Shown one piece after another: positions 9,217-17,896 of a stretch of 64,000 bases of DNA. The notes under the pieces were generated by a model. It made no database searches. It worked only from the letters and a program-made list of their open reading frames with translations, and had not been told where the DNA came from. Source of the DNA: Pelobacter seleniigenes DSM 18267 (GTDB taxonomy: Bacteria; Desulfobacterota; Desulfuromonadia; Desulfuromonadales; Geopsychrobacteraceae); contig NZ_JOMG01000002.1 of assembly GCF_000711225.1 (NCBI RefSeq), positions 1,004,501 to 1,068,500 of the forward strand, read 5' to 3'. The position numbers and the translations under genes were made by a program. Position 1 is the first letter of the stretch, and the number at the start of each line of letters is the position of its first letter.

Positions 9217-9260
9217 TGAAAACGATTTTCAATACTAATCATCAGAAGATCTTGTGTCAA
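9217..9260 (-). promoter_or_regulatory. rpsD promoter with Fur/Zur-like operator
   Basis: On the minus strand TTGACA (9260-9255), a 17-bp spacer and TAGTAT (9237-9232) form a good sigma-70 promoter. Immediately downstream, at 9217-9231, lies TGAAAATCGTTTTCA with perfect six-base arms, matching 12 of 15 positions of the classical Fur 7-1-7 core TGATAATCATTATCA. Its position over the transcription start would allow repression by a Fur-family metalloregulator (Fur or Zur). Confidence 0.65.
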
Positions 9261-9306
9261 CTGGATCCGGCTGAAAAATAAAAGTTTTCAGCCGGATCTG
9301 ACAAAA

Positions 9307-10173
9307 TTACTTTTTATCGCCGCCCAGAATTCCTTTCATCAGCTCGCCAGCCTTTTCACCGAGAGCTTTTTCGGCATCCGGCGGCAGATTGACCTTGTCC
9401 TGCAGCTGCTTAACCGCTTTTTCAACCTCGGCTTTGGCCTTGCCGACCACCTCGGTCTTCACCCCTTCCAGACCATTGAGCTGGCCGGACAGCAGCTGTG
9501 CCAACGCTGGTGAAAACTGGCCAGAACTGTTTTGCGCAGCGCTGAGCACGGCCTGCACCACCTTCTGAATCAACTCCGGCATGGGTAGGCCGCCTTCGGC
9601 ACTCCCCAGGTTGCGCAACTCGATCTGCGGCAGCACCATGTTGACCTTGGAGGTTTCCCCGAGCAACTTGAGATCCGCATTGACCTGCACATCATTCAGG
9701 GAAAAATATTCAATAATGAATTTCTTGCCGCTCTCCGAACCTGCAACGGGCTGCGCCTCTTTCCCCTGGCCCTGACCGGACATGCTCTTGGCCCGGGCCA
9801 GAAGCGGCTGGATATTGTTCTTCTGACCGTTCTGCTCCAGGTTGACCTGGATATTGCTCAACCGCACCCGGGGTACAACGATGGTATCGCTCAGCAGGGA
9901 ATTCAGGGATACTGCGGCATCCCCCTGGCCCAGCCCCATGAAGGTCTGGGCGGAAAATCCGGCCGGGTTGGCGATTCGCAGACCACTCAAGGAGGCCTCG
10001 CCGCCCAACAGTGAAATATGGATGTTGTCCAGCGTGGTCGGAACCCCGAGGGCCATCTCGCCACCGCGCTCGACGGCTTTTTTAGCAATCGAATCAAGAT
10101 AAAAATAGGCCCCACCAACCGCGATGACAACAACGACCAGCAGGCCGATTATCAGCTTCAACAATGCTTTCAT
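9307..10173 (-). CDS. AsmA/DUF748-like envelope protein
   Basis: 288 residues from the ATG at 10173, which has GGAGGAG just upstream; an upstream in-frame extension to 10323 lacks support. One N-terminal membrane anchor (LLKLIIGLLVVVVIAVGGAYFYLDSIAKK), then a segment typical of AsmA/TamB-like proteins (TLDNIHISLLGGEASLSGLRIANP; VPRVRLSNIQVNLEQNG; LPQIELRNLG). The C-terminal third is helical and charged. AsmA-like proteins sit in the inner membrane facing the periplasm and act in envelope lipid homeostasis. The exact role is unknown; the family call is by pattern only. Confidence 0.7.
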   Translation of the reverse strand: MKALLKLIIGLLVVVVIAVGGAYFYLDSIAKKAVERGGEMALGVPTTLDNIHISLLGGEASLSGLRIANPAGFSAQTFMGLGQGDAAVSLNSLLSDTIVVPRVRLSNIQVNLEQNGQKNNIQPLLARAKSMSGQGQGKEAQPVAGSESGKKFIIEYFSLNDVQVNADLKLLGETSKVNMVLPQIELRNLGSAEGGLPMPELIQKVVQAVLSAAQNSSGQFSPALAQLLSGQLNGLEGVKTEVVGKAKAEVEKAVKQLQDKVNLPPDAEKALGEKAGELMKGILGGDKK

Positions 10174-10431
10174 GCTCTCCTCCGCTGTCAGGTGCTGAGA
10201 AAGTTCGGAACGTGATGTCACAATCTGCTGCAACTCAACTGTCTGTGAATAAGCATATCCTGTTGTCAGCGCTCTGCAACCGCCCTTAGCGCCGGGAAAA
10301 TACCAGCTGCACGCATCCGACAATTGACAAGCCGAGGGAATATCCCTAGGTTGGAGCTATAGAAAAAATACCGAAAACTCAATATCACCGGGCGGTAACG
10401 CCCCTGGCACCGCCATCTTCCGAAGAGATTT

Positions 10432-11658
10432 ATGAGACAACTGACCAACCTGTTTCTGGCCCTGTTCCTGCTCCTGGCCCTGGCCACGATTCTGCTCGGC
10501 CTGGGCGATCTGGCCCTCCCGCTGCCCGGCCTGCTGTCGTTCTGGCCCATGCTGCACGGCATTTGCCTGATCCTCGGCGTAGTGCTGTACTGTTCCCTCG
10601 CCTTCAACCGGCATCTGCCCAAACGGGTGTTGCTGCCCCTGCTGCTCTGGCTGTTCTGGGACCTGCTCGGTTACTGGCCAGTGCCGGACCTGCTCGGGAG
10701 TTCTGCCCGGTTGCTCATCGGCCTGGTTCAGTTGCTGTTGATTCTGGCTCTGCTTCGCCACATCCGCCGGGACAACGAGGTCAGCCCCTGGCTGGTTCCG
10801 AGCCAGTTCACCGGACCGTCCTTCAGCGCCCGCAACCTGCTGATCTTCATCGCGTTGAATATCTTCATCATGCCGGTCGCCCTGCTTCTGCTCGGCTATT
10901 CCGCGGCCGACCGCTTTGTGACGCAGGCCACGGCGGGTTTTGTAGATCTGCAACCGCGGGGGATCTACATGAGTGAAAAGATTTACCGGCGGGGGGACAA
11001 AGAGATTCGGCTGGCAGCCATGGTGCATCTGGCCAGCCAGGATTACTATACGGAGTTGGTCGATTCCATCCCCCGCAGCGGGACGCTGATCCTGGCCGAG
11101 GGGGTCACCGACAAGCAGGGCTTATTGAAAAACAGATTTGACTATGGAAACCTGGCCGAGTTTCTCGGGCTCTCTTCGCAATCCGCGCTGCAGTTGCCGG
11201 GGCGGGTCATCGACCCGACCGAGTTGGCCGAGCCGGCCCCGGCGGTACAAAGCGGACCGGATATCATGCGCGCGGATATCGATCTGAGTGAATTCGATCC
11301 CCGGACCATTGAAGTCCTTGATACCCTGGCCGAGAAAGTTCTGAACGCTCCATCTCCGGTGCAGGGGTATTTCGCCTTCAACCGCTGGGCCAGTGAAAAC
11401 GCCTCGGCCAATATCGATAAAATCATCATGAACGACCTCCTCGACAAGCGGAACCGGGCTCTGCTCAGTTACCTTCCACAGGCCCTTAAACGCTACGACA
11501 CTTTGCTGATCCCCTGGGGTGCCCTGCATATGAAAGGTCTGGAACAGGCCCTGCTGGAGCAAGGGTTTACCCTGCGCAAAACCCGCCAGCGGCTCAGTAT
11601 CGACTTCCAGCAGCTCCCCTATGAACGGATTCTGCACAGTCTGAGTTCCACGGAGTGA
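10432..11658 (+). CDS. Membrane-anchored TraB/TIKI (GumN-like) domain protein
   Basis: 408 residues. The first 160 hold about five membrane segments (leucine-rich runs at 5-40, 45-62, 64-85, 95-112, 135-160). The soluble C-terminal half carries weak hallmarks of the TraB/PrgY/GumN/TIKI (EX3GH-like) superfamily: RLAAMVHLASQDYYTEL, then TLILAEGVTD (conserved acidic residue) and finally LLIPWGALHMKGLEQAL near residue 365, matching the family's GxxHxxG ending. Known superfamily members are metal-dependent proteases or pheromone shut-off factors. Fusion to a multi-span membrane domain is unusual. Function is unknown. Confidence 0.65.
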   Translation: MRQLTNLFLALFLLLALATILLGLGDLALPLPGLLSFWPMLHGICLILGVVLYCSLAFNRHLPKRVLLPLLLWLFWDLLGYWPVPDLLGSSARLLIGLVQLLLILALLRHIRRDNEVSPWLVPSQFTGPSFSARNLLIFIALNIFIMPVALLLLGYSAADRFVTQATAGFVDLQPRGIYMSEKIYRRGDKEIRLAAMVHLASQDYYTELVDSIPRSGTLILAEGVTDKQGLLKNRFDYGNLAEFLGLSSQSALQLPGRVIDPTELAEPAPAVQSGPDIMRADIDLSEFDPRTIEVLDTLAEKVLNAPSPVQGYFAFNRWASENASANIDKIIMNDLLDKRNRALLSYLPQALKRYDTLLIPWGALHMKGLEQALLEQGFTLRKTRQRLSIDFQQLPYERILHSLSSTE

Positions 11659-11810
11659 TTCTTTTACCCCACCACTGATATGCCTTTTCCCAGGCGCTAA
11701 GGTAAAAAATCTTTTTTTTGCGGAAAGGAAAAACTTTACTTGTCGAAGGTGCTTCCTTAAGCTGAAATTCCTATTCATCAAAACTCCGTTCAACTAGACA
11801 GGACAACCTC

Positions 11811-12716
11811 ATGACTGATTTTCTTTCCATCTTCCTCAATGTCGTGCTGCCGGTCTTTGGCATTGTCATCATCGGTTACCTGATTGGCGGACGGCTCGAA
11901 CTGCAAGCGCGGACCCTGAGTCGCGCCGCTTACTATGTGTTTGTCCCGGCTTACATTTTCCAGGCGGTCGGCAGCTCAAATATTGCCCTCGACGACACCC
12001 TGAAAATGATCGGTTTTATCATTTTGGCGCAGACTCTGGCTGCTGTTACTGCAGGCCTTGTCGGTCGACTGCTGGGACGAACCAGGGAGATGATCGCCGC
12101 CTACATCATGGTCGCTGTTTTTGCCAATGTCGGGAATTACGGAATCGCCGTGATTCATTTCAGATTCGGCGATCCGGCTCTCGCTCCGGCCACCATCTAT
12201 TATGTCGTCATGTCCATCGTCCAGTTTGTTATCGGCATTGGAGCTGCGGGATGGGCCCGTGGTGGCGGGCGCGGGGCACTGGGCAACCTATTCAAAACAC
12301 CGGCAATTCTGGCGGTCATTCCGGCGATTCTGGTTTCGAGTAGTGGGGTGACAGTTCCCCTGGTGCTATCACGCATGATCGGGCTACTGGCCGGGGCCAT
12401 GATTCCGACCATGCTCTTCACACTGGGGTTACAATTGCTTGAACAGAAGAAAATCCACTTTTCAAGTGATGTGCTGCTGGCCTCCAGCATCCGGCTGCTG
12501 GCGGCGCCGGCTTTGGCTTTTATCGTTGCGATCCCGTTCAGTCTGCCACATTACCAATATGCGGCAGGAATTCTTCAAATCGCCATGCCAACGGCTATTA
12601 TGGCAACCATTGTTGCCAAGGAGAACAATATCGCGCCCGATTTCATAAATGCCTCGGTCCTCTTCTCCATCCTGACCAGTCTGGTCACGTTACCGTTCAT
12701 TATGATGTTGTTTTGA
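11811..12716 (+). CDS. AEC-family (auxin efflux carrier-like) transporter
   Basis: 301 residues with about ten membrane segments in two inverted five-helix halves, as in AEC/BART transporters. FLNVVLPVFGIVIIGYLIGGRL opens the protein; NYGIAVIHFRFGDPAL near 105-120 is the conserved crossover region, and YQYAAGILQIAMPTAIMATIVAKENN the second. Bacterial members move malonate, malate or other carboxylates. It lies 210 bp before the first catabolic cluster and could serve it, but is on the opposite strand from the adjacent lyase gene. Confidence 0.88.
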   Translation: MTDFLSIFLNVVLPVFGIVIIGYLIGGRLELQARTLSRAAYYVFVPAYIFQAVGSSNIALDDTLKMIGFIILAQTLAAVTAGLVGRLLGRTREMIAAYIMVAVFANVGNYGIAVIHFRFGDPALAPATIYYVVMSIVQFVIGIGAAGWARGGGRGALGNLFKTPAILAVIPAILVSSSGVTVPLVLSRMIGLLAGAMIPTMLFTLGLQLLEQKKIHFSSDVLLASSIRLLAAPALAFIVAIPFSLPHYQYAAGILQIAMPTAIMATIVAKENNIAPDFINASVLFSILTSLVTLPFIMMLF

Positions 12717-12926
12717 GCCAACGCCATACCGAGGTTACCCAACGCAAGAAAAATCCTTGCCACCGCCGTCCACTCCCCTGAACCATGGATTCGCGTGTGA
12801 CTTGTGATTTGAAACAGTCTGCCTTGCAGCAAAAAAATCGCCGCCATCCTTCCTTTTGGAACAAAAAAGACAGCGGCGACACCTTCCCGACCGGACAAAC
12901 AAACAGCCGGAACTTTCAGAAATTTC

Positions 12927-13826
12927 TTACACCGTCAGCTCATACCCTTTCCGGTTCAGGTATTCGACAATCTGCAGCATCTGCTCCACGGTTTTGGCAT
13001 CGGCATTCATCCCCGGATGGCGCACTTTGGTGGTGCTGAACACGCCCATCCGTTTGAGCAGGTGCTTGCGCAGGGAAATGCCGATCCCCGGCTGGAACTC
13101 CCAGCGGGTCAGGGGCAGGAAATCGTAGAACAACTCCTTGGCCGCCTCCCATTCCCCGGCCTGGGCATACTGATAAAGGCGCACCAGCAGTTCGGCATAG
13201 ACGAACCCGGTCATGATTCCGACTGCGCCGAGCTGCAGCTCTTCCAGGGCATAGTTGCCACCCAGCGCCCCGAACACCTTGAGGGGCTCACCGACGCTCT
13301 GCTGCAGGGCCTGCATTTTGGCGCCGGTCGGCGGATCTTCCAGCTTGATGTACTGAACATATTCGGCACTGGCAAACATCTGCGTGATCAGCTCCACGGA
13401 CATGGTGATGCCGGTCACCGCCGGGTAGTCGTGGATGATGCAGGGGATTTTCGCCGCATCGGAGACCTGCTGGTAGTATTCCAGCAGCGGTTTGTCCTTC
13501 TGAATACCGTGGGGGCCGAGGAGCAGGGCGTCCGCCCCCAGATCGCGGGCTTTGGCGGCCTGCAGCTTGGCCGGATCGGTGGCCGGAGCGCGGGTGCCGA
13601 CCACCAGGTGCATCGCGGCGGGCATTCGTTTCCGGTAGAGTTTGATGATTTCGGTGCGTTCGTCGTCGGTCATTTTCGGCCCTTCGCCGAGGGCGCCCAT
13701 GATGGCCAGGCCGTGGACCTTTTTTTCGGCCATGCAGTCGATCAAACGTTCGATACTGGCGTAATCGACCGCACCGTCATCCAGAAACGGGGTCGGGACG
13801 ATCGGATAGATTCCTTTGAGTTCCAT
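12927..13826 (-). CDS. DapA/NAL-superfamily lyase, copy 1
   Basis: 299 residues from the ATG at 13826 (AAGGAG upstream). Class I aldolase fold of the dihydrodipicolinate synthase/N-acetylneuraminate lyase superfamily: GALGEGPKMT (the pyruvate carboxylate loop), IIHDYPAVTGI with the catalytic Tyr, and YIKLEDPPTG with the Schiff-base Lys. The likely reaction is retro-aldol cleavage of a 2-oxo acid to pyruvate plus an aldehyde, or a related decarboxylation. It is not the biosynthetic DapA, judging by sequence and context. Nearly identical to the gene at 27194-28093; the two proteins differ at few positions, including residues near 123-126 (VSDAAK versus VSAAAQ) and the last residue. Confidence 0.88.
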   Translation of the reverse strand: MELKGIYPIVPTPFLDDGAVDYASIERLIDCMAEKKVHGLAIMGALGEGPKMTDDERTEIIKLYRKRMPAAMHLVVGTRAPATDPAKLQAAKARDLGADALLLGPHGIQKDKPLLEYYQQVSDAAKIPCIIHDYPAVTGITMSVELITQMFASAEYVQYIKLEDPPTGAKMQALQQSVGEPLKVFGALGGNYALEELQLGAVGIMTGFVYAELLVRLYQYAQAGEWEAAKELFYDFLPLTRWEFQPGIGISLRKHLLKRMGVFSTTKVRHPGMNADAKTVEQMLQIVEYLNRKGYELTV

Positions 13827-14013
13827 GGGGAAATTGCTCCTTGAATGATGACAGAAAAACAACGATAAGGTGACCAGGACGACCGCAAGTCACCAGCGTG
13901 ATGCTGGGTAGCTTAACAGGCAGCAGCAAGGCGCCGGGTCCTGGAATGGGATACGGCCAGATATATGCGGAACAGCGGTCACAGCAAAAAGAATTGTCCG
14001 GGTGGTTAGTTTT

Positions 14014-14721
14014 TCACAGTTTATTTAGCAGATAGTACGTCTCTCGGGCCGGTTTGAGGTGCTCCAACATAAGATTTTTCAAGAGCTTTAGATCCCCGTT
14101 GACCAGCGCTTCAATCATGGCTAAATGCTCCGTTGCCATCTGATCGACCAACTGTGGATTGATAAATGTGTAAGAACGAATCGCGTGAGACTTCATCATA
14201 TACAATTCAATAGCTTCAAACAGGGCGGGGTTATTGCAGGCCCGGTAGATTGTTTTGTGGAAGGCGATGTTTTTCCTGAAAACGACCGACAAAACCCCTT
14301 TTTTCTTGGCGTCCATGTATTCCCGATGGATCACCTTCAGCTCTTCGATCATGGCTTTTGAAACCGGCAGAGGAATCAACTCGATGGCTTTGGTTTCGAG
14401 CAACTCCCGGACAACATAGATATCTTCCACTTCCCGCGGCTCAAAATATTTGACAAAAGCCCCCTTGTTTTTGGCTCGGACCACCAGCCCTAACTTCTCC
14501 AGTTCAAACAGCACCTGGCGGACCACATTGCGTTTGGCGTCGAACCGTACCATCAGTTCATCTTCAATCAGTCGCTCCCGTGGCTTGAGCCGGCCAAGAG
14601 CGATATCCTCTTCCAACTGGCTGGTCAATTGTTCAACCCGGGTCACCTTTTCTTCTGCAACGGATGGTTCAGATTTTTGAGCCGCAAACGTCATACTGTG
14701 AACTCCCCTCATAGTTTTCAT
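14014..14721 (-). CDS. GntR-family regulator (FadR/FCD subfamily) of cluster A
   Basis: 235 residues: N-terminal winged helix (ERLIEDELMVRFDAKRNVVRQVLFELEKLGLVVRAKNKGAFV) and C-terminal helical FCD ligand domain with metal-site residues in FRKNIAFHKTIYRACN and TEHLAMIEAL. FCD regulators bind carboxylic acids such as lactate or sugar acids. Possible starts are 14721 (GAAGGA upstream) and 14694 (AGGGGAG upstream, 8-bp spacing). It is divergent from the 2-hydroxyacid dehydrogenase and probably controls it and the tct operon through the repeats described at 14776-14827 and 15968-15989. Confidence 0.9.
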   Translation of the reverse strand: MKTMRGVHSMTFAAQKSEPSVAEEKVTRVEQLTSQLEEDIALGRLKPRERLIEDELMVRFDAKRNVVRQVLFELEKLGLVVRAKNKGAFVKYFEPREVEDIYVVRELLETKAIELIPLPVSKAMIEELKVIHREYMDAKKKGVLSVVFRKNIAFHKTIYRACNNPALFEAIELYMMKSHAIRSYTFINPQLVDQMATEHLAMIEALVNGDLKLLKNLMLEHLKPARETYYLLNKL

Positions 14722-14775
14722 TTTCCTTCTTAATTAACATGATCCCTCCGTCAGGTAAATAAAACAGGGGCACTG

Positions 14776-14827
14776 ATATTATTGATAATATAATTGACAA
14801 TATTAAATTTAGCTGAAATATTGTCAA
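14776..14827. promoter_or_regulatory. Divergent promoter/operator of GntR and 2-hydroxyacid dehydrogenase genes
   Basis: TTGACAATATT (14794-14804) and AATATTGTCAA (14817-14827) form a perfect 11-base inverted repeat. Upstream, ATATTAT (14776-14782)/ATAATAT (14785-14791) is another palindrome. TTGACA at 14794-14799, 17 bp and AATATT at 14817-14822 read as a plus-strand promoter inside the repeat. ATTATTGATAAT-N4-TTGACA (14778-14799) recurs at 15968-15989. Confidence 0.6.
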
Positions 14828-14875
14828 GCAGAAAGATCAGCACCCCGGCAGAATGTTTCACCGCAAGGAGTCACG

Positions 14876-15799
14876 ATGCTGACAAACATCCTTCAAGTAG
14901 GCACTTTCCCAGCGCTGATGCAGCGCGAGGTCACCGAGCGGGTCATCCCCTGGACAGAACAGGACCTTGCCGCCAGGCCTGAGTTGAAACAGCAGGTACA
15001 AGGGCTGATTACCCGCAGTAACATCCGGATCAGCGAAGAATTAATCAGGTCTTTACCCAACCTGCGCATCATCGCTTCCTGCGGTGTCGGCTATGATCTC
15101 ATTCCGGTCTCCTTTGCACGCGACCGGGGAATTGTGGTGAGCAATACGCCCGAGGTTCTGAATGCCGCGGTGGCAGAACTCTGTATTGGCATGCTGATCG
15201 GCTTGCTGCGGCAGCTTCACACAGCGGATCAATTTGTGCGCAAATCCCTGTGGTTAAAGCAGGCCTATCCGCTGACCAGAGGCTTGGCCGGCAAACGGGT
15301 TGGCATTATCGGCATGGGCAGGATCGGCAAAGAAATCGGGCTCAGGCTGGAGCCGTTCGGAACCACCATCGCTTATTTCTCCCGCCAGCGGAAACCGCTG
15401 CCCTGGCACTATGCCCCATCGCTGACCGAACTCGCCAATGCTTCTGACATTCTCATCGCAGTGGTTCCCGGTGGAGCAGAGACCAGGCATATGATTGATG
15501 CCAAAATTTTGAGAGCCCTTGGCCCGCAAGGTTATTTTGTCAATATCGCGCGTGGCTCAGTCGTTGACGAAGAGGCCTTGCTCACTGCACTTGAAACAGG
15601 TGAAATCGCTGGAGCGGCTCTGGATGTCTATGCCAGTGAACCAGCCATCAATCAGCGTTTTCTGAACCTCGACAATGTCCTGCTCTCCCCCCACGCCGGC
15701 AGCGCAACAACAGAAACCCGTCAAACCATGATTCAGCTGGCTATCACCAATCTGGAAGCCTTTTTCGCAACCGGGAAAATTCTCACTCCCGTTTATTGA
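14876..15799 (+). CDS. D-isomer-specific 2-hydroxyacid dehydrogenase
   Basis: 307 residues, NAD(P)-dependent, of the glyoxylate/hydroxypyruvate reductase branch. Substrate-domain motif SCGVGYDLI, nucleotide-binding VGIIGMGRIGKEI, then NIARGSVVDEEAL (catalytic Arg), ALDVYASEP (Glu) and LSPHAGSATTE (His). Likely interconverts a 2-oxo acid and D-2-hydroxy acid. Preceded by AAGGAG. Divergent from the GntR regulator, and about 540 bp upstream of the tct operon; it belongs to cluster A. Confidence 0.93.
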   Translation: MLTNILQVGTFPALMQREVTERVIPWTEQDLAARPELKQQVQGLITRSNIRISEELIRSLPNLRIIASCGVGYDLIPVSFARDRGIVVSNTPEVLNAAVAELCIGMLIGLLRQLHTADQFVRKSLWLKQAYPLTRGLAGKRVGIIGMGRIGKEIGLRLEPFGTTIAYFSRQRKPLPWHYAPSLTELANASDILIAVVPGGAETRHMIDAKILRALGPQGYFVNIARGSVVDEEALLTALETGEIAGAALDVYASEPAINQRFLNLDNVLLSPHAGSATTETRQTMIQLAITNLEAFFATGKILTPVY

Positions 15800-16336
15800 A
15801 TGTCTAAAAGACCGAGATGTTGAGGTGCACGGCGGAGAAAAATACGCCTTCCTCATCTCTGAAAATCAATAAGTTAAAGAGTCTCGATTGGTTTTTATCG
15901 CCCGTCCCAGATTTCATCAAACAGGCGGTAAAGGTCTGAGAATTCCGTCGACATTCTTATCAAGAAGATTATTGATAATTTCATTGACATGATTTCAACC
16001 CCATGTTAGTTAGGGTTCAATCATCATAGTCATGCAAGGAGTGTTCGCAGCATCAATCGAAAACCATCGCACAGATTATCCCGTTGTTCAGGAAGAGAGC
16101 GCTCGTCTTGAGCCTTTGAAAACTTTTGCAAGCAGATAAAGCCGAATTCAATTTTTCCATCCTGCCATGAAAGGAAAAGTAAAAATTCGGAGCTGCTGTT
16201 CTTTTTAAAGGATTAGTTCAGGAAAGCTTCAAATTCAATCCTCTGCCCTGCGACAAATTCTGCCTCGCCAGCGTTTCGCAGCAAAGGAATCAACCCGATC
16301 TTCATGACGAAGATCTACAAACGAGGAGGTTTTTCG
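15800..16336 (+). other. 537-bp leader/intergenic region before tctC
   Basis: No gene is apparent. It contains the operator-like block at 15968-15989, after which about 350 bases precede the tctC start. If transcription starts near 16018, the leader would be over 300 nt long, unusual for a transporter operon. I could not fit a known riboswitch. The ribosome site GAGGAGG is at about 16322-16328. Confidence 0.4.
15968..15989 (+). promoter_or_regulatory. Second copy of the cluster A operator/promoter block
   Basis: ATTATTGATAAT (15968-15979), four bases and TTGACA (15984-15989) repeat the arrangement at 14778-14799 exactly in sequence and spacing. TTGACA can serve as a -35 element with a poor -10 (TAGTTA at 16007-16012). 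Shared binding by the FadR-type regulator is inferred. Confidence 0.55.
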
Positions 16337-17320
16337 ATGAGTCGAGTTAAACGGATCCTGGCAACAATCTTGGTCGTCATGGTGAGTGTCGGGCTGTTGG
16401 CGACAACGGCCATGGCAGCAAGTTATCCCAAAAAACCGATTAATGTCATGCAGGGATTCAAGCCTGGTGGCGGCAGCGATGCGCTGGCCCAGTTGACCCA
16501 GCCCTTCCTGGAAAAAGCGATCGGGACGACCTTCGTCAATCAGTATATTCCCGGTGCCACCGGCGCCATTGCCTGGACCCAGTTGGCAAAAACAACCCGC
16601 AACGACGGCTATACCATCTCCATCACCAACACCCCCATGCTCATGACCAACTACATCATGAACAAGGAAATTTCCTATAACATCAACGAATTGACCCCGA
16701 TCGCCAATGTTGTCACCGACCCCGGCATCGTCGTCGTCAGCAAAGACAGCCCCTACAAAACCGCCCAGGAATTTTTTGACGCTGCGCGCAAGAATCCCGG
16801 CAAGATCACCGTCGGCAACTCCGGCATCGGCGGCGACGACTTTTTTACCACCCTGATCGTTGAAAAAGCCAGCGGTCTGAAATTCCAGATGATCCCATTC
16901 CAGGGGGATGGCCCCTCCTGGCAAGCCGCCATGGGCGGAAAGATCGACGCCAGCTTCAACAACCTGGGCATCACTTTCCCGCAGATCAAAGCCGGCAACC
17001 TGCGCCCGCTAGTCCTGTTCGCCGAAGAGCGCAACCCGAATATCCCCGACGTCCCGACGCTGAAAGAGCTTGGCTACGATGTCGTATCCGGTTCCTCGCG
17101 CGGCTACAGCGCTCCCAAGGGGATTCCCGCAGAAGCCCAGGAAGCTCTCATCAAGGCCTTTAAAGCCATGGGCGACAACCCGGATTTCCACAAGACAGCA
17201 GAAGAAAGAGCGTTGACCCTGGACCTGAAATACGGCCCCGACTACGAAGCCTATTTGCAAAAGCAGGAAAAAATGTTTGGCGAAATCTGGAACGAAGTCA
17301 AAGACCAATATACGCACTAA
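16337..17320 (+). CDS. tctC: TctC/Bug-type periplasmic solute-binding protein
   Basis: 327 residues from the ATG at 16337, 8 bases behind AGGAGG. A signal peptide spans about residues 1-27 (ILVVMVSVGLLATTAMAA). The mature part has the family's YPKKPINVMQGFKPGGGSDALAQL, then YIPGATGAIAWTQLAK and NSGIGGDDFFTTL. Bug-family proteins deliver carboxylates to TctAB permeases. The three genes tctC-tctB-tctA are in order, with a strong hairpin between the first two. Substrate presumably the hydroxy/sugar acid of cluster A. Confidence 0.94.
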   Translation: MSRVKRILATILVVMVSVGLLATTAMAASYPKKPINVMQGFKPGGGSDALAQLTQPFLEKAIGTTFVNQYIPGATGAIAWTQLAKTTRNDGYTISITNTPMLMTNYIMNKEISYNINELTPIANVVTDPGIVVVSKDSPYKTAQEFFDAARKNPGKITVGNSGIGGDDFFTTLIVEKASGLKFQMIPFQGDGPSWQAAMGGKIDASFNNLGITFPQIKAGNLRPLVLFAEERNPNIPDVPTLKELGYDVVSGSSRGYSAPKGIPAEAQEALIKAFKAMGDNPDFHKTAEERALTLDLKYGPDYEAYLQKQEKMFGEIWNEVKDQYTH

Positions 17321-17329
17321 TCATGTCTT

Positions 17330-17354
17330 CCCGATGCGGGAATCCCGCATCGGG
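17330..17354 (+). terminator. Strong hairpin between tctC and tctB
   Basis: CCCGATGCGGGA (17330-17341) and TCCCGCATCGGG (17343-17354) form a 12-base perfect stem with no following T-run. Such hairpins between a binding-protein gene and permease genes stabilise or partly terminate the message, giving more binding protein than permease. Confidence 0.65.
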
Positions 17355-17375
17355 ACTCTTTCGGGAGAAACCTGA

Positions 17376-17885
17376 ATGAAAAAGCTGTATCCGTACGTTG
17401 CCTTTGCAGGACTGATTGATGTGATGATTGTGGCCTTTTTCATCCAAACCCTGCATATGCCCAAAGCGGCTTATCAGATGCCGCGCCTGCTGCTCCTGGC
17501 CCTGGCCATTTTATCGACGTTGATGATCCTGGAACAGCTCTGGAAATTGCGAAAAGGGGAGCCGGTAAAAGCAAAACCAGATGAACTCGAAACAATTATG
17601 GCCGAAGTCGCCAAAGCAGAACAACTTACCCCTGAAGAACAACGTAACAGCAAAATCAGAAGGGCATTTTTTGTCGGCGTCCTGACCGCCTATATCCTCA
17701 CGATCAAGCCGCTGGGATATTTTATTGCCACCCCGCTGTATTTGTTCGGCACTTTGGTTTACCTCAAATCGACCAAAGCCTATTGGGCCATGGCAATTGC
17801 CGTCGGTTTCACCATTTTTGTCTATCTGCTGTTCGTGCTGTTTCTGAACCTGCCGGTCCCCATGGGACTGCTTGAGTTCGAGTAA
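17376..17885 (+). CDS. tctB: TctB-type small permease subunit
   Basis: 169 residues with four membrane segments (about 8-25, 33-50, 98-120 and 130-160) and a charged cytoplasmic loop at about 55-92. It sits between the binding protein and the large permease, as in all tripartite tricarboxylate transporters. Weakly conserved family, identified mainly by topology and position. Stop codon 11 bp before tctA. Confidence 0.9.
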   Translation: MKKLYPYVAFAGLIDVMIVAFFIQTLHMPKAAYQMPRLLLLALAILSTLMILEQLWKLRKGEPVKAKPDELETIMAEVAKAEQLTPEEQRNSKIRRAFFVGVLTAYILTIKPLGYFIATPLYLFGTLVYLKSTKAYWAMAIAVGFTIFVYLLFVLFLNLPVPMGLLEFE

Positions 17886-17896
17886 GGAGTTCTGTC

